Assembly: GCF_000716535.1 (NCBI RefSeq)
Contig: NZ_JNWV01000004.1
Coordinates: forward strand, 62,001 to 126,000
DNA length: 64,000 bases
From: Streptomyces flaveolus
GTDB lineage: Bacteria > Actinomycetota > Actinomycetes > Streptomycetales > Streptomycetaceae
Direction: 5' to 3'
Position numbers and translations under genes: made by a program. This document shows positions 1 through 13,321 of the stretch, in pieces (within the stretch, counting starts at the first letter, position 1; every line of letters begins with the position of its first letter). The notes beneath the pieces were generated by a model, which was given only the letters and a program-made list of their open reading frames with translations, was not told where the DNA came from and ran no database searches.

Positions 1-161
1 GCAAGTCCTTCTGCGCCCTCGGCGACGGCGCCGCGTCCCCGATCTTCTCCTCGCTGAAGTACTTCCGCGAGGAGTACGAGCAGCACATCACGGGCCGGGG
101 CTGCCCCTTCGACCCGGCCAAGTCGACGGCCTGGGCGGATCGCCCGGAGGTGAACGCATGA
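1..161 (+). CDS. nuoF: NADH-quinone oxidoreductase subunit F, 3' end only
   Basis: Only the last 52 codons are present, read from base 3. The visible stretch [13 protein letters not shown] is the conserved C-terminal region of NuoF (the 51-kDa flavoprotein) and contains the last cysteine ligand of the N3 [4Fe-4S] cluster. NuoF carries FMN and accepts the hydride from NADH at the tip of the peripheral arm of complex I. Its TGA (159-161) overlaps the ATG of nuoG in an ATGA arrangement, which indicates translational coupling inside the nuo operon. The NADH- and FMN-binding domains lie upstream of the window. Confidence 0.93.
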   Translation, partial: KSFCALGDGAASPIFSSLKYFREEYEQHITGRGCPFDPAKSTAWADRPEVNA

Positions 162-2686
162 CCGTGACCACCAGTGCTCCCGCGGGTGGGGGAGAGGCGG
201 CGGTCCCGCCGGAGGACCTCGTCACGCTGACGATCGACGGCATCGAGATCAGCGTGCCCAAGGGCACCCTGGTCATCCGGGCCGCCGAGCAGCTCGGCAT
301 CGAGATCCCGCGCTTCTGCGACCACCCCCTGCTCGACCCGGCCGGCGCCTGCCGCCAGTGCATCGTCGAGGTCGAGGGCCAGCGCAAGCCGATGGCGTCC
401 TGCACGATCACGTGCACGGACGGCATGGTCGTGAAGACCCACCTGACCTCGCCGGTCGCCGAGAAGGCCCAGCACGGTGTGATGGAACTGCTGCTCATCA
501 ACCACCCGCTGGACTGCCCGGTCTGCGACAAGGGCGGCGAGTGCCCGCTGCAGAACCAGGCGATGTCGCACGGCAGCGCCGAGTCCCGCTTCGACGGCAA
601 GAAGCGGACCTACGAGAAGCCCGTACCGATCTCCACCCAGGTGCTGCTCGACCGCGAGCGGTGCGTGCTGTGCGCCCGCTGCACCCGCTTCTCCAACCAG
701 ATCGCGGGCGACCCCATGATCGAGCTGCTCGAACGGGGTGCGCTCCAGCAGGTCGGCACCGGCGAGGGCGACCCGTTCGAGTCGTACTTCTCCGGCAACA
801 CCATCCAGATCTGCCCGGTCGGCGCGCTCACCTCGGCCGCCTACCGGTTCCGCTCCCGCCCCTTCGACCTCGTCTCCTCCCCGTCGGTGTGCGAGCACTG
901 CTCCGGCGGCTGCGCCACCCGCACCGACCACCGGCGCGGCAAGGTCATGCGGCGGCTCGCCGCCTACGACCCCGAGGTCAACGAGGAGTGGGTCTGCGAC
1001 AAGGGACGCTTCGCGTTCCGGTACGCGCAGATGAAGGACCGCCTCGACACGCCGCTGGTGCGCAACGCCGACGGTGTCCTGGAGCCCGCCTCCTGGCCGG
1101 AGGCCCTGGAAGCGGCCGCGCGGGGCCTGGGCGCCGCCCGCTCCCGGGCCGGTGTCCTCATCGGCGGCCGGCTGACCGTCGAGGACGCCTACGCGTACAG
1201 CAAGTTCGCGCGCGTGGCGCTCGACACCAACGACATCGACTTCCGCGCGCGCGTGCACAGCGCCGAGGAGGCCGACTTCCTGGCGGCCCGGGTGGCCGGC
1301 CGCGGCCGGGACCTCGACGGTACGGGCGTCACGTACACCTCCCTGGAGAAGGCGCCCGCCGTCCTGCTGGTCGGCTTCGAGTCGGAGGAGGAGGCACCCG
1401 GCGTCTTCCTGCGGCTGCGCAAGGCCTGGCGCAAGCGCAAGCAGCGGGTGTTCGCGCTGGCCACGCACGCCACCCGGGGACTGGAGAAGGCGGGCGGCAC
1501 GCTGCTGCCGGCCGCTCCGGGCACCGAGACGGAGTGGCTGGACGCGCTCGCGAGCGGCGTCGGCCTGGAGGAGCCCGGCACGCTCGCCGCCGAGGCCCTG
1601 CGCACCGAGGGCGCCGTCATCGTCGTGGGGGAGCGGCTGGCCGGTGTCGCGGGCGGACTCACCGCCGCCCTGCGCGCCGCGACCGCGACCGGCGCCGAGC
1701 TGGTGTGGATCCCGCGGCGGGCCGGTGAGCGCGGCGCCGTCGAGGTGGGCGCGCTGCCGTCGCTGCTGCCGGGCGGCCGCCCGGCGACCGACCCGCGCGC
1801 GCGGGAGGAGGTCGCCGCGGTCTGGGGCCTGGCCGAACTCCCGGCGCGCCACGGCCGCGACACCCACCAGATCGTCGAGGCCGCCGCCACCGGCGAACTC
1901 TCTGCGCTCCTGGTCGCCGGTGTGGAGGTCGCCGACCTGCCCGACCCGGCACGCGCGCGTGAGGCGCTGGCGAACGTGGGCTTCCTGGTCTCGCTGGAGC
2001 TGCGGCCCAGCGAGGTCACCGCCCACGCCGACGTCGTCCTGCCGGTCGCCGCGGTCGCCGAGAAGGCGGGCACCTTCCTCAACTGGGAGGGCCGCGTGCG
2101 CTTCTTCGAGGCCGCGCTCAAGCCCGACCAGATGACCCGTCCGCTCGCGCCGACCGACACGCGCGTGCTGCACATGCTCGCCGACGCCATGGACGGTGTC
2201 GAAGGCGCCGACGGGCGCCGGCAGCTCGGCCTGCCGGATCTGCGCACCACGCGCGCGGAGATCGACCGGCTCGGCCCCTGGGACGGCCCCCGCGCCTCCG
2301 GACCCATGGAGATCGCGGGCGCGCTGCCCCGCCCGGCCGCCGGCGAGGCCGTGCTCGCCGGGCACCGGCTGCTGCTCGACCAGGGCGTCCTCCAGGAGGG
2401 CGACGAGGCGCTCGCCGGAACCCGGCACGCCGCACGCGCGCGCGTGTCCGCCGCGACGGCCGCCGAGGCGGGCGTCGCGGACGGCGACGTCCTCACCGTC
2501 ACCGGCCCCGCCGGCACGGTCGGGCTGCCCGTGCAGATCACCGAGATGCCCGACCGGGTGGTCTGGCTCCCGCTGAACTCCGTCGGTGCCGGCGTCGCCT
2601 CCGACACCGGGGCACGGCCCGGCTCCCTCGTCCGCATCGGCCCGGCGGCAGTCGCCGAAGTGGCCCCCAAGGAGGTGGAGGCATGA
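158..2686 (+). CDS. nuoG: NADH-quinone oxidoreductase subunit G
   Basis: 842-residue large Fe-S subunit of complex I, conducting electrons from NuoF toward NuoI. The N-terminal plant-type [2Fe-2S] domain shows cysteines at residues 54, 65, 68 and 82. The His-Cys3 [4Fe-4S] motif follows (H116, C120, C123, C129), then a ferredoxin-like CVLCARC motif near residue 170 paired with a distal CP. A third set, CEHCSGGC near residue 247, opens the molybdopterin-oxidoreductase-like domain that fills the C-terminal two thirds and has lost its cofactor role in complex I. Start ATG overlaps the nuoF stop; the stop overlaps nuoH. Length and motif order are normal for actinobacterial NuoG. Confidence 0.96.
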   Translation: MTVTTSAPAGGGEAAVPPEDLVTLTIDGIEISVPKGTLVIRAAEQLGIEIPRFCDHPLLDPAGACRQCIVEVEGQRKPMASCTITCTDGMVVKTHLTSPVAEKAQHGVMELLLINHPLDCPVCDKGGECPLQNQAMSHGSAESRFDGKKRTYEKPVPISTQVLLDRERCVLCARCTRFSNQIAGDPMIELLERGALQQVGTGEGDPFESYFSGNTIQICPVGALTSAAYRFRSRPFDLVSSPSVCEHCSGGCATRTDHRRGKVMRRLAAYDPEVNEEWVCDKGRFAFRYAQMKDRLDTPLVRNADGVLEPASWPEALEAAARGLGAARSRAGVLIGGRLTVEDAYAYSKFARVALDTNDIDFRARVHSAEEADFLAARVAGRGRDLDGTGVTYTSLEKAPAVLLVGFESEEEAPGVFLRLRKAWRKRKQRVFALATHATRGLEKAGGTLLPAAPGTETEWLDALASGVGLEEPGTLAAEALRTEGAVIVVGERLAGVAGGLTAALRAATATGAELVWIPRRAGERGAVEVGALPSLLPGGRPATDPRAREEVAAVWGLAELPARHGRDTHQIVEAAATGELSALLVAGVEVADLPDPARAREALANVGFLVSLELRPSEVTAHADVVLPVAAVAEKAGTFLNWEGRVRFFEAALKPDQMTRPLAPTDTRVLHMLADAMDGVEGADGRRQLGLPDLRTTRAEIDRLGPWDGPRASGPMEIAGALPRPAAGEAVLAGHRLLLDQGVLQEGDEALAGTRHAARARVSAATAAEAGVADGDVLTVTGPAGTVGLPVQITEMPDRVVWLPLNSVGAGVASDTGARPGSLVRIGPAAVAEVAPKEVEA

Positions 2687-4050
2687 GCCCGTACCTCGCC
2701 GCTGAAGACCTCTCGATGTTCGGCCGCGACCCCTGGTGGCTGGTCGTCGTCAAGGCCGTCTTCTGCTTCGCGTTCCTGATGGTGACCGTGCTGTTCTCCA
2801 TCGTCTGGGAGCGCAAGGTCGTCGCCTGGATGCAGTTGCGCATCGGCCCCAACCGGCACGGCCCCTGGGGCATGCTCCAGTCGCTCGCCGACGGCGTGAA
2901 GCTGATGCTCAAGGAAGACCTCATCGTCAAGCGCGCGGACAAGGTGGTCTACGTCCTCGCGCCGATCGTCGCGGCCATCCCGGCCTTCATGGCGATCGCG
3001 GTGATCCCCTTCGGACCGGCCGGGAACGAGATCTCGATCTTCGGCCACCGCACCACGATGCAGCTCACCGACCTGCCGATCGCGATGCTCTACATCCTCG
3101 CCATCGCCTCGGTCGGCATCTACGGCATCGTGCTCGCGGGCTGGAGTTCCGGTTCCACCTACCCGCTCCTCGGCGGCCTGCGCTCCTGCGCGCAGATGAT
3201 CTCGTACGAGATCGCCATGGGCGCCGCGTTCGCCTCCGTGTTCCTCTACTCGGGGTCGATGTCGACGTCCACGATCGTGGAGCAGCAGCACGACCGCTGG
3301 TACATCCTGCTGCTGCCGGTCTCCTTCATCCTGTACATCGTCACGATGGTCGGCGAGACCAACCGCGCCCCCTTCGACATGCCGGAGTCCGAGGGCGACC
3401 TGGTCGGCGGCTTCAACACCGAGTACTCGTCGATCAAGTTCGCGATGTTCATGCTCGCCGAGTACGTGAACATGGTGACGGTCTCGGCCGTCTCGACCAC
3501 CCTGTTCCTCGGCGGCTGGCGCGCCCCCTGGCCGGTCAGCTCCTTCTGGGAGGGCGCGAACCACGGCTGGTGGCCGCTGCTCTGGTTCGTCATCAAGGTC
3601 CAGCTGCTGCTGTTCTTCTTCATCTGGCTGCGCGGCACGCTCCCGCGCGTGCGCTACGACCAGCTGATGAAGCTCGGCTGGAAGGTCCTCATCCCGGTCT
3701 CCGTGACCTGGCTGATGCTGGTCGCGACGGTCCGCGCCCTGCGCAACGAGAACTACGACTTCGCCGACATCGCCCTCTACGTCGGCGGCGGTGTCCTCGC
3801 CCTGCTGCTGATCTCCTTCGTCGCCGACATGTTCCGCGAGAAGGCGAAGCCGGCCGGACAACCCGCCGACGAGCAGCCGGCCTTCGACCCGATGGCGGGC
3901 GGGTTCCCCGTGCCGCCGCTGCCCGGACAGGAGCTGCCGTCGGTGCCGAGGCGCCGCCCCCGGTGGGGTGAGCGGGAGCTGATTGTCAGTGGTGGACCGG
4001 ACACTGTCAGTGACGGATCTTCGGATGGAAAGGAGGCGTCCGATGGCTGA
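2683..4050 (+). CDS. nuoH: NADH-quinone oxidoreductase subunit H (main operon)
   Basis: Membrane subunit that docks the peripheral arm and forms part of the quinone chamber. About eight hydrophobic segments are visible, with family landmarks such as [23 protein letters not shown] and [14 protein letters not shown], the acidic and basic residues of the quinone channel. At 455 residues it is roughly 100 longer than a typical NuoH. The excess is a hydrophilic Pro/Glu/Ser-rich C-terminal tail after the last membrane segment, absent from the second copy at 37100. The ATGA overlap with nuoG and the 8-bp overlap with nuoI show operon coupling. Confidence 0.96.
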   Translation: MSPYLAAEDLSMFGRDPWWLVVVKAVFCFAFLMVTVLFSIVWERKVVAWMQLRIGPNRHGPWGMLQSLADGVKLMLKEDLIVKRADKVVYVLAPIVAAIPAFMAIAVIPFGPAGNEISIFGHRTTMQLTDLPIAMLYILAIASVGIYGIVLAGWSSGSTYPLLGGLRSCAQMISYEIAMGAAFASVFLYSGSMSTSTIVEQQHDRWYILLLPVSFILYIVTMVGETNRAPFDMPESEGDLVGGFNTEYSSIKFAMFMLAEYVNMVTVSAVSTTLFLGGWRAPWPVSSFWEGANHGWWPLLWFVIKVQLLLFFFIWLRGTLPRVRYDQLMKLGWKVLIPVSVTWLMLVATVRALRNENYDFADIALYVGGGVLALLLISFVADMFREKAKPAGQPADEQPAFDPMAGGFPVPPLPGQELPSVPRRRPRWGERELIVSGGPDTVSDGSSDGKEASDG

Positions 4051-4693
4051 GGAGCCTCAGGAGTCCGGGCAGACCAAGCCCGGCTTCCAGAACCCCGTGG
4101 CCGGCTTCGGCGTGACCTTCAAGGCCATGTTCAAGAAGCGGCTGACCGAGCAGTACCCGGAGCAGAAGAAGACCACGGCTCCGCGGTTCCACGGACGGCA
4201 CCAGCTCAACCGCCATCCGGACGGCCTGGAGAAGTGCGTCGGCTGCGAGCTGTGCGCCTGGGCCTGCCCCGCCGACGCCATCTACGTGGAAGGCGCCGAC
4301 AACACCGACGAGGAGCGCTACTCGCCGGGCGAGCGGTACGGCCGCGTCTACCAGATCAACTACGCCCGCTGCATCCTGTGCGGGCTGTGCATCGAGGCGT
4401 GCCCCACGCGCGCGCTGACGATGACGAACGAGTTCGAACTGGCCGACTCCAGCCGCGCCAACCTCATCTACACCAAGGAGCAGCTGCTCGCCGGTCTGGA
4501 AGAGGGCATGGTCGACACGCCGCACGCGATCTTCCCGGGGACGGACGAACAGGACTACTACCGCGGTCTGGTGACGCAGGCCGCGCCCGGTACGGTCCGC
4601 CAGGTGGCCGCCTCCAAGGGCGAGGTCCCGCAGGAGGCCGCCTCCACCTTCGGCGAGGACGAGCCGGCCTCGGAGAAGGTGATCGGCCGATGA
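4043..4693 (+). CDS. nuoI: NADH-quinone oxidoreductase subunit I (main operon)
   Basis: 216-residue protein with two [4Fe-4S] motifs, [12 protein letters not shown] and [12 protein letters not shown]. These hold clusters N6a and N6b, which pass electrons from NuoG toward NuoB. I chose ATG 4043 because AAAGGAGG (4029-4036) lies just upstream at good spacing. A longer in-frame start at 3983 would lie inside nuoH coding sequence and lacks a ribosome site. The C-terminal extension of about 60 residues after the ferredoxin fold is acidic and probably disordered. Stop overlaps nuoJ as ATGA. Confidence 0.95.
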   Translation: MAEEPQESGQTKPGFQNPVAGFGVTFKAMFKKRLTEQYPEQKKTTAPRFHGRHQLNRHPDGLEKCVGCELCAWACPADAIYVEGADNTDEERYSPGERYGRVYQINYARCILCGLCIEACPTRALTMTNEFELADSSRANLIYTKEQLLAGLEEGMVDTPHAIFPGTDEQDYYRGLVTQAAPGTVRQVAASKGEVPQEAASTFGEDEPASEKVIGR

Positions 4694-5535
4694 GCACGCA
4701 GCATCTCGCCGCCTACGCCACCTCCACCGGTGAGGCCTTCCAGTTCTGGGTCCTCGGCACGATCGCGGTGATCGGCGCCCTGTGCACCGTCTTCATGAAG
4801 AAGGCCGTGCACAGCGCGCTCTGCCTCGCCGGCACCATGATCGTCCTGGCGGTGTTCTACCTCGCCAACGGCGCCTACTTCCTCGGGATCGTGCAGATCG
4901 TCGTCTACACCGGCGCGATCATGATGCTGTTCCTGTTCGTGGTGATGCTCGTCGGCGTCACGGCCGCGGACTCCCTGAAGGAGACCATCAAGGGCCAGCG
5001 CTGGCTGGCCCTGCTGTGCGGGGTCGGCTTCGGGGTCCTGCTGTTCGCCGGCATCGGCAACGCCTCCCTGAAGGAGTTCAACGGCACCGGCAGGGCGAAC
5101 GCCAACGGCAATGTGGAGGGGCTGGCGTCCCTCATCTTCACCAAGTACGTCTTCGCCTTCGAGATCACCGGCGCGCTGCTCATCACGGCCGCGGTCGGCG
5201 CCATGGTGCTCACCCACCGGGAGCGCACCGAACGCGCCAAGACGCAGCGCGAGCTGTCCGAACAGCGCGTCCGCGAGGGGAAGCACCTCCCGCCGCTGCC
5301 CGCCCCCGGTGTCTACGCCCGGCACAACGCCGTGGACATCGCGGGCCTGCTGCCCGACGGCACCCCGTCCGAGCTGACCGTCAACAAGACGCTGCGCGCA
5401 CGCGGGCAGATCCGTGACGTGTCCGCGGAGGCCCTCAACGACCTGCGGGCGCTGGAGCAGCGCGCGGAGGAGCGCCTGGAGCGCCGGGCGGTCGAGCCGG
5501 AGACGTTCAAGCGGCCCGAGGAGGCGTCGAAGTGA
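4690..5535 (+). CDS. nuoJ: NADH-quinone oxidoreductase subunit J (main operon)
   Basis: Membrane subunit of the proton-pumping arm, adjacent to NuoA and NuoK. Five hydrophobic segments occupy the first 170 residues, including the conserved pattern [19 protein letters not shown], the helix with the pi-bulge that links quinone reduction to pumping. The remaining 110 residues form a charged Arg/Glu-rich cytoplasmic tail (total 281 residues, against about 165-200 in most bacteria). The second copy at 38652 lacks this tail. Overlaps nuoI (ATGA) and nuoK (GTGA). Confidence 0.95.
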   Translation: MSTQHLAAYATSTGEAFQFWVLGTIAVIGALCTVFMKKAVHSALCLAGTMIVLAVFYLANGAYFLGIVQIVVYTGAIMMLFLFVVMLVGVTAADSLKETIKGQRWLALLCGVGFGVLLFAGIGNASLKEFNGTGRANANGNVEGLASLIFTKYVFAFEITGALLITAAVGAMVLTHRERTERAKTQRELSEQRVREGKHLPPLPAPGVYARHNAVDIAGLLPDGTPSELTVNKTLRARGQIRDVSAEALNDLRALEQRAEERLERRAVEPETFKRPEEASK

Positions 5536-5831
5536 ACCCGGTGAACTACCTCTACCTCGCCGCCCTGTTGTTCACGATCGGCGCGACCGGCGTCCTGATC
5601 CGGCGCAACGCCATCGTGGTCTTCATGTGCATCGAGCTGATGCTGAACGCCTGCAACCTCGCGTTCGTCACCTTCTCCCGGATGCACGGCAACCTCGACG
5701 GCCAGATCATCGCCTTCTTCACGATGGTCGTCGCCGCCGCGGAGGTCGTGGTGGGTCTCGCGATCATCGTGTCGCTGTTCCGTGCCCGCCACTCGGCCTC
5801 GGTCGACGACGCCAGCCTGATGAAGCTGTAA
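5532..5831 (+). CDS. nuoK: NADH-quinone oxidoreductase subunit K (main operon)
   Basis: 99-residue, three-helix membrane subunit homologous to MrpC and ND4L. The second helix carries the conserved glutamate in [11 protein letters not shown], and the third helix carries [11 protein letters not shown]; these two glutamates form part of the central proton channel. The GTG start overlaps the nuoJ stop (GTGA). Length is exactly that of the family. Confidence 0.96.
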   Translation: MNPVNYLYLAALLFTIGATGVLIRRNAIVVFMCIELMLNACNLAFVTFSRMHGNLDGQIIAFFTMVVAAAEVVVGLAIIVSLFRARHSASVDDASLMKL

Positions 5832-5846
5832 GGGGTCGGAAGAATC

Positions 5847-7793
5847 GTGGAGAACCTGATCGCGCTGCTCATCGCGGCGCCCCTGCTCGGAGCGGCCGTC
5901 CTCCTGGTCGGCGGCCGGCGCCTCGACCGCGTCGGCCACTGGATCGGCACGCTCCTGTCGGCCGCCTCCTTCGTGTTCGGCCTCGTCCTCTTCGCCGACC
6001 TGCTCGGCAAGGGCGTGGAGCAGCGGACCCTGACGCAGCACCTGTTCAGCTGGGTCCCGGTGGCCGGCTTCCAGGCGGACGTGACCTTCCGCCTGGACCA
6101 ACTGTCCATGACGTTCGTCCTGCTGATCACGGGCGTCGGCTCGCTGATCCACCTGTACTCGGTCGGGTACATGGAGCACGACGAGCGGCGCCGCCGCTTC
6201 TTCGGCTACCTGAACCTGTTCCTCGCGGCGATGCTGCTGCTCGTGCTCGCCGACAACTACCTGCTGCTGTACGTCGGCTGGGAGGGCGTCGGTCTCGCCT
6301 CGTACCTGCTGATCGGCTTCTGGCAGCACAAGCCCAGCGCCGCCACGGCCGCGAAGAAGGCCTTCCTGGTCAACCGCGTCGGCGACATGGGCCTGTCGAT
6401 CGCGATCATGCTGATGTTCACCACTTTCGGCAGCTTCGCCTTCGGCCCGGTCCTCAGCCACACCGGTGACACCTCCGAGGGCAAGCTCACGGCGATCGGC
6501 CTGATGCTGCTGCTCGCCGCCTGCGGCAAGTCCGCCCAGGTGCCGCTGCAGTCCTGGCTCGGGGACGCCATGGAGGGCCCGACCCCGGTCTCCGCCCTCA
6601 TCCACGCGGCGACGATGGTGACCGCGGGCGTCTACCTGATCGTCCGCTCCGGGGCCATCTTCAACGCCGCCCCCGACGCGCAGCTGGCCGTCACGGTCGT
6701 CGGCGCGGTCACGCTCCTGTTCGGTGCGATCGTCGGTTGCGCCAAGGACGACATCAAGAAGGCACTGGCCGGCTCGACCATGTCGCAGATCGGCTACATG
6801 GTCCTCGCGGCGGGCCTCGGCCCCATCGGCTACGTCTTCGCGATCATGCACCTGGTGACGCACGGCTTCTTCAAGGCCGGGCTGTTCCTCGGCGCGGGTT
6901 CCGTGATGCACGGCATGAACGACGAGGTCGACATGCGCCGCTACGGCGGCCTGCGCAAGTACATGCCGGTCACGTTCATCACCTTCGGCCTCGGCTACCT
7001 CGCCATCATCGGCTTCCCCGGCCTGTCCGGCTTCTTCTCCAAGGACAAGATCATCGAGGCGGCGTTCGCCAAGGGCGGCACCGAGGGCTGGATCCTCGGC
7101 GGCGCGGCCCTGCTGGGCGCGGCCATCACCGCCTTCTACATGACGCGCGTGATGCTGATGACGTTCTTCGGAGAAGAGCGGTGGCGCAACGCCCCGACCC
7201 CGTCCCCGGCGGAGCCCAGCGTGGAGCCCGCCGCCGAGATCCGGGGCGAGCACGCCGAGCCGCACCCGCACGAGTCCCCGAAGGTCATGACGATCCCGAT
7301 GATCGTCCTCGCCGTCGGTTCGGTCTTCGGCGGTGCCTTCTTCAGCATCGGCGACCGCTTCCTCCACTGGCTGGAGCCGGTCACCGGTCACGACCACGGC
7401 GACTCGCCGCTCAGTGCCGGGGTGATCACCGGAGCCACCATGGTCTGCCTGGTCATCGGCGTCGCCATCGCCTGGGCCCAGTACGGCCGCAAGCCCGTCC
7501 CGGCCGTCGCCCCGCGCGGCTCCCTGCTCACCCGCGCGGCCCGCCGCGACCTGCTCCAGGACGACTTCAACCACGTGGTCCTGGTGCGCGGCGGCGAGCA
7601 CCTGACGCGCTCCCTGGTGTACCTCGACCACACCCTGGTCGACGGCGTCGTCAACGGCACGGCGGCCGGCTTCGGCGGCCTGTCCGGACGGCTGCGCCGG
7701 CTCCAGAACGGCTTCGCCCGCTCCTACGCGGTCTCGATGTTCGGCGGCGCGGCACTCCTGGTCGCCGCGACCCTGCTGATGAGGGCGGTCTGA
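5847..7793 (+). CDS. nuoL: NADH-quinone oxidoreductase subunit L (main operon)
   Basis: 648-residue antiporter-like subunit at the distal end of the membrane arm, responsible for proton translocation and carrying the long lateral helix. Landmarks visible are [17 protein letters not shown] (with the essential glutamate), [20 protein letters not shown] and [13 protein letters not shown]. Hydrophobic segments extend over almost all of the chain apart from a His/Glu-rich loop near residue 470. Starts with GTG at 5847 after the short upstream motif AGGGGTCGGAAG. It is 15 bp downstream of nuoK and 5 bp upstream of nuoM. Confidence 0.96.
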   Translation: MENLIALLIAAPLLGAAVLLVGGRRLDRVGHWIGTLLSAASFVFGLVLFADLLGKGVEQRTLTQHLFSWVPVAGFQADVTFRLDQLSMTFVLLITGVGSLIHLYSVGYMEHDERRRRFFGYLNLFLAAMLLLVLADNYLLLYVGWEGVGLASYLLIGFWQHKPSAATAAKKAFLVNRVGDMGLSIAIMLMFTTFGSFAFGPVLSHTGDTSEGKLTAIGLMLLLAACGKSAQVPLQSWLGDAMEGPTPVSALIHAATMVTAGVYLIVRSGAIFNAAPDAQLAVTVVGAVTLLFGAIVGCAKDDIKKALAGSTMSQIGYMVLAAGLGPIGYVFAIMHLVTHGFFKAGLFLGAGSVMHGMNDEVDMRRYGGLRKYMPVTFITFGLGYLAIIGFPGLSGFFSKDKIIEAAFAKGGTEGWILGGAALLGAAITAFYMTRVMLMTFFGEERWRNAPTPSPAEPSVEPAAEIRGEHAEPHPHESPKVMTIPMIVLAVGSVFGGAFFSIGDRFLHWLEPVTGHDHGDSPLSAGVITGATMVCLVIGVAIAWAQYGRKPVPAVAPRGSLLTRAARRDLLQDDFNHVVLVRGGEHLTRSLVYLDHTLVDGVVNGTAAGFGGLSGRLRRLQNGFARSYAVSMFGGAALLVAATLLMRAV

Positions 7794-7798
7794 TACCG

Positions 7799-9370
7799 AT
7801 GTCCTTTCCCCTGCTGACAGCGACGGCGGCGCTCCCGGCCCTCGGGGCGGTCGCCACGGCCGCCGTACCGGCCGCCCGGCGCACCGCCGCCAAGTGGCTG
7901 GCGCTGGTCGTCTCGCTCGCCACGCTCGCCCTGGCGGTCACCGTCCTGGTCCGTTTCGACCCGGGCGGCTCCCGCTACCAGCTCACCGAGTCCCACGCCT
8001 GGATCAAGGACTTCGGGGTCAGGTACGAGCTGGGCGTCGACGGCATCGCGGTGGCGCTGATCGCGCTGACCGCCGTACTGATCCCGTTCATCATCCTCGC
8101 CGGCTGGCACGACGCCGATCCGCTGGAGACCGGCAGCCGCCGCTGGCGGCCCACCCAGGGCTTCTTCGCGCTGATCCTGGCCGTGGAGGCGATGGTGATC
8201 ATCTCCTTCGAGGCCACCGACGTCTTCCTCTTCTACATCTTCTTCGAAGCCATGCTCATCCCGATGTACTTCCTCATCGGCGGCTTCGGGGACCGTGCCC
8301 ACGAGCACGGCGAGGAGACGGCCGCCACCCAGCGGTCGTACGCGGCGGTGAAGTTCCTGCTCTACAACCTGGCCGGCGGTCTGATCATGCTGGCCGCGGT
8401 GATCGGCCTGTACGTGGTCGCCGGGAACTTCTCGCTCACGGAGATCGCCGAGGCCCGCGCGAACGGCTCGCTGCACATGGCGACCAGCACCGAACGCTGG
8501 CTGTTCCTCGGCTTCTTCTTCGCCTTCGCGGTGAAGGCGCCGCTGTGGCCGCTGCACACCTGGCTGCCCAACGCCATGCAGGAGTCCACCGCCCCGGTCG
8601 CCGTCCTCATCACCGCGGTCGTCGACAAGGTGGGCACCTTCGCGATGCTCCGCTTCTGCCTCCAGCTCTTCCCGGAGGCGTCGAAGTGGGCGACGCCGGT
8701 CATCCTCGTCCTGGCGCTCATCAGCATCGTCTACGGCGCGCTGCTCGCCGTCGGCCAGCGGGACATCAAGCGCCTGGTGGCCTACGCGTCGATCTCGCAC
8801 TTCGGCTTCATCATCATGGGCATCTTCGCGATGACCAGCCAGGGCCAGTCCGGCGCCACGCTCTACATGGTCAACCACGGCATCTCCACGGCCGCCCTGA
8901 TGCTGGTCGCCGGCTTCCTCATCTCCCGGCGCGGCTCCCGGCTCATCGCGGACTACGGCGGCGTGCAGAAGGTCGCCCCGGTGCTCGCCGGCACCTTCCT
9001 GATCGGCGGCCTCGCCACCCTGTCGCTGCCCGGACTGGCGCCGTTCGTCAGCGAGTTCCTGGTCCTGGTCGGCACGTTCACGCGCTACCCGGTGATCGGC
9101 ATCATCGCCACCTTCGGCATCGTCCTCGCCGCGCTGTACACGCTCGTGCTGTACCAGCGGACCATGACGGGCCCGGTGAAGCCGGAGGTCTCGGCGATGC
9201 CCGACCTCCGCGTGCGTGAACTGGTGGTCGTGGCCCCGCTGATCGTGCTGCTGATCTTCCTGGGCGTCTATCCGAAGCCCGTGACGGACATCGTCAACCC
9301 GGCGGTCAAGCAGACCATGTCCGACGTCCAGAAGAAGGACCCCAAGCCCGAGGTGGAGGCGGCCAAGTGA
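7799..9370 (+). CDS. nuoM: NADH-quinone oxidoreductase subunit M (main operon)
   Basis: 523-residue antiporter-like subunit with about 14 membrane segments, one of three Mrp-type proton channels of complex I. Conserved stretches include LGVDGIAVALI, FIFFEAMLIPMYFLIGGFG (channel glutamate) and KAPLWPLHTWLPNAMQE (channel lysine plus the family HTWLP signature). The start ATG 7799 lies 5 bases after the nuoL stop. A GTG-type overlap at 9367 couples it to nuoN. Confidence 0.96.
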   Translation: MSFPLLTATAALPALGAVATAAVPAARRTAAKWLALVVSLATLALAVTVLVRFDPGGSRYQLTESHAWIKDFGVRYELGVDGIAVALIALTAVLIPFIILAGWHDADPLETGSRRWRPTQGFFALILAVEAMVIISFEATDVFLFYIFFEAMLIPMYFLIGGFGDRAHEHGEETAATQRSYAAVKFLLYNLAGGLIMLAAVIGLYVVAGNFSLTEIAEARANGSLHMATSTERWLFLGFFFAFAVKAPLWPLHTWLPNAMQESTAPVAVLITAVVDKVGTFAMLRFCLQLFPEASKWATPVILVLALISIVYGALLAVGQRDIKRLVAYASISHFGFIIMGIFAMTSQGQSGATLYMVNHGISTAALMLVAGFLISRRGSRLIADYGGVQKVAPVLAGTFLIGGLATLSLPGLAPFVSEFLVLVGTFTRYPVIGIIATFGIVLAALYTLVLYQRTMTGPVKPEVSAMPDLRVRELVVVAPLIVLLIFLGVYPKPVTDIVNPAVKQTMSDVQKKDPKPEVEAAK

Positions 9371-11016
9371 GCGCAGCAGCCGTCCACAGCCTGTGGACAA
9401 CCGCGGCCGAACCGATCTCGAAGATCGACGCGCCGAAGATCGAATACGGACAATTGTCGCCGACGCTGATCGTCATCGGCGCGGCGCTGGTCGGGGTGCT
9501 CATCGAGGCGTTCGTGCCGCGCCGGTCCCGCTACTACGCGCAGGTGTTCGTGTCCGTCGTCGCCCTGTGCGCCGCGTTCGCCGCGGTCGTCGCGCTGGCG
9601 GCCGACGGGTACGGCACCACGAAGGCGCACATCGCGGCGATGGGCGCCATCGCGGTCGACGGCCCGGCCCTCTTCCTGCAGGGCACGATCCTGCTGGCGG
9701 GCCTGGTCGGCCTGTTCACCTTCGCCGAGCGGCGCCTGGACCCGGCCGCGCACGGCAACCGGGTCGACTCCTTCGCGGCGCAGGCCGCCTCCGTGCCCGG
9801 CAGCGACAGCGAGCAGGCCGCCGTGAAGGCGGGCTTCACCACCACGGAGGTCTTCCCGCTGCTGCTCTTCGCGGTCGGCGGCATGCTGATCTTCCCGGCG
9901 GCGAACGACCTGGTGACCCTGTTCGTGGCCCTGGAGGTCTTCTCCCTTCCGCTGTACCTGCTGTGCGCGCTGGCCCGCCGCAAGCGGCTGATGTCGCAGG
10001 AGGCCGCGGTCAAGTACTTCCTGCTGGGCGCGTTCGCCTCCGCGTTCACCCTGTTCGGCATCGCGCTGCTGTACGGCTACGCGGGCTCGATGTCGTACGG
10101 GCGCATCGCCCAGGTCGTCGACGGCACCGTCACCGACGTCGACCCGGCCCTCGCCAACACCATGGGCAACGACGCGCTGCTGCTGATCGGCGGCGCCATG
10201 CTCCTGATGGGCCTGCTGTTCAAGGTGGGCGCGGTGCCGTTCCACATGTGGACGCCCGACGTCTACCAGGGGGCGCCCACGCCGGTGACGGGCTTCATGG
10301 CGGCGGCGACGAAGGTGGCCGCATTCGGCGCGCTGTTGCGCCTGCTGTACGTCGTCCTGCCCGGCCTGCGCTGGGACTGGCGGCCGGTCATGTGGGCCGT
10401 GGCGATCATCACCATGCTGGGCGGTGCGGTCGTGGCCATCACCCAGACCGACATCAAGCGGCTGCTGGCGTACTCGTCCATCGCGCACGCCGGTTTCATC
10501 CTCGCGGGTGTGATCGCCACATCGAAGGACGGCGTGTCGTCGGTGCTCTTCTACCTGGCGGGCTACTCCTTCGTCACGATCGGCGCGTTCGCCGTGGTCA
10601 CGCTGGTGCGCGACGCGGGCGGCGAGGCGACCCACCTGTCGAAGTGGGCGGGCCTCGGCCGTCGCTCGCCGCTGGTGGCGGCCGTGTTCGCGGTGTTCCT
10701 GCTGGCCTTCGCCGGCATCCCGCTGACCTCCGGGTTCGCCGGGAAGTTCGCCGTGTTCAAGGCGGCGGCGGACGGCGGCGCGGCCCCGCTGGTCGTGATC
10801 GGTGTGATCTCCTCGGCCATCGCCGCGTTCTTCTACATCCGTGTCATCGTGCTGATGTTCTTCAGCGAGCCGCGACCGGAGGGCCCGACCGTCGCGGTCC
10901 CGTCCCCGCTGACCATGCTCGCGATCGGCCTGGGCGTGGCCGTCACGCTGGTCCTCGGCGTGGCGCCGCAGTACTTCCTGGACCTGGCGAACCAGGCGGG
11001 AGTCTTCGTGCGCTGA
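9367..11016 (+). CDS. nuoN: NADH-quinone oxidoreductase subunit N (main operon)
   Basis: 549-residue antiporter-like subunit that sits next to NuoK in the membrane arm. Family features include [12 protein letters not shown] (channel glutamate), [20 protein letters not shown] and [12 protein letters not shown]. Start GTG 9367 overlaps the nuoM stop. The N-terminus has a soluble stretch of about 35 residues before the first membrane helix. This is the last gene of the operon: the next 200 bp hold a terminator hairpin and a new promoter region for recQ. Confidence 0.96.
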   Translation: MSAAAVHSLWTTAAEPISKIDAPKIEYGQLSPTLIVIGAALVGVLIEAFVPRRSRYYAQVFVSVVALCAAFAAVVALAADGYGTTKAHIAAMGAIAVDGPALFLQGTILLAGLVGLFTFAERRLDPAAHGNRVDSFAAQAASVPGSDSEQAAVKAGFTTTEVFPLLLFAVGGMLIFPAANDLVTLFVALEVFSLPLYLLCALARRKRLMSQEAAVKYFLLGAFASAFTLFGIALLYGYAGSMSYGRIAQVVDGTVTDVDPALANTMGNDALLLIGGAMLLMGLLFKVGAVPFHMWTPDVYQGAPTPVTGFMAAATKVAAFGALLRLLYVVLPGLRWDWRPVMWAVAIITMLGGAVVAITQTDIKRLLAYSSIAHAGFILAGVIATSKDGVSSVLFYLAGYSFVTIGAFAVVTLVRDAGGEATHLSKWAGLGRRSPLVAAVFAVFLLAFAGIPLTSGFAGKFAVFKAAADGGAAPLVVIGVISSAIAAFFYIRVIVLMFFSEPRPEGPTVAVPSPLTMLAIGLGVAVTLVLGVAPQYFLDLANQAGVFVR

Positions 11017-11032
11017 CGCCCGCGTCACCCGA

Positions 11033-11074
11033 GCCGCCGCCCGGCACCCTCGCAGGAGGGCGCCGGGCAGCGGC
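11033..11074 (+). terminator. Hairpin terminator after the main nuo operon
   Basis: An inverted repeat of GCCGC/GCCCGGC/CCCTC with GAGGG/GCCGGGC/GCGGC forms a stem of about 17 pairs interrupted by two single mismatches around a GCAG loop. It starts 16 bp after the nuoN stop. There is no clear T-run, as is common for GC-rich actinobacterial terminators. Confidence 0.65.
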
Positions 11075-11130
11075 GTTCTCTGGGGCACGTCGGCCGCGGC
11101 TGACCGATGCCGTACGGAAACGACCGAGCC

Positions 11131-11139
11131 TGTGGATAA
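11131..11139 (-). promoter_or_regulatory. DnaA-box match upstream of recQ
   Basis: TGTGGATAA is the reverse complement of TTATCCACA, a perfect consensus DnaA box. It lies about 90 bp upstream of the chosen recQ start, within the only non-coding stretch between nuoN and recQ, so it could overlap the recQ promoter. A single 9-mer can occur by chance. Confidence 0.35.
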
Positions 11140-11221
11140 CTCCGGGGCTGTCGGTCCGGACCCCTATGGTGGAGGCAGCGGTCGAGAGACGACACACGGG
11201 GGACCGACGGGGGACAGGACG

Positions 11222-13240
<2,019 letters not shown>

Positions 13241-13321
13241 CCGGTGATGACCGGGTGACCGGGGACGACCGGGACGGGCCAGCGCAGTGCCGCCAGACCC
13301 TCGGGACGGCGTACCAGCCCC

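Noticed and set aside
1189..3861. Very long minus-strand open frame opposite nuoG and nuoH, and similar long frames opposite other nuo genes
   Set aside because: These arise from the high GC content and codon bias of the real genes; their translations are low-complexity and match no family.
3983..4042. Upstream in-frame extension of nuoI starting at 3983
   Set aside because: It lies within nuoH coding sequence, while ATG 4043 has a strong AAAGGAGG site and gives the standard NuoI N-terminus.
9383..9400. TCCACAGC/CTGTGGA palindrome with a DnaA-box match inside the start of nuoN
   Set aside because: It lies in coding sequence (His-Ser-Leu-Trp-Thr) and needs no regulatory explanation.
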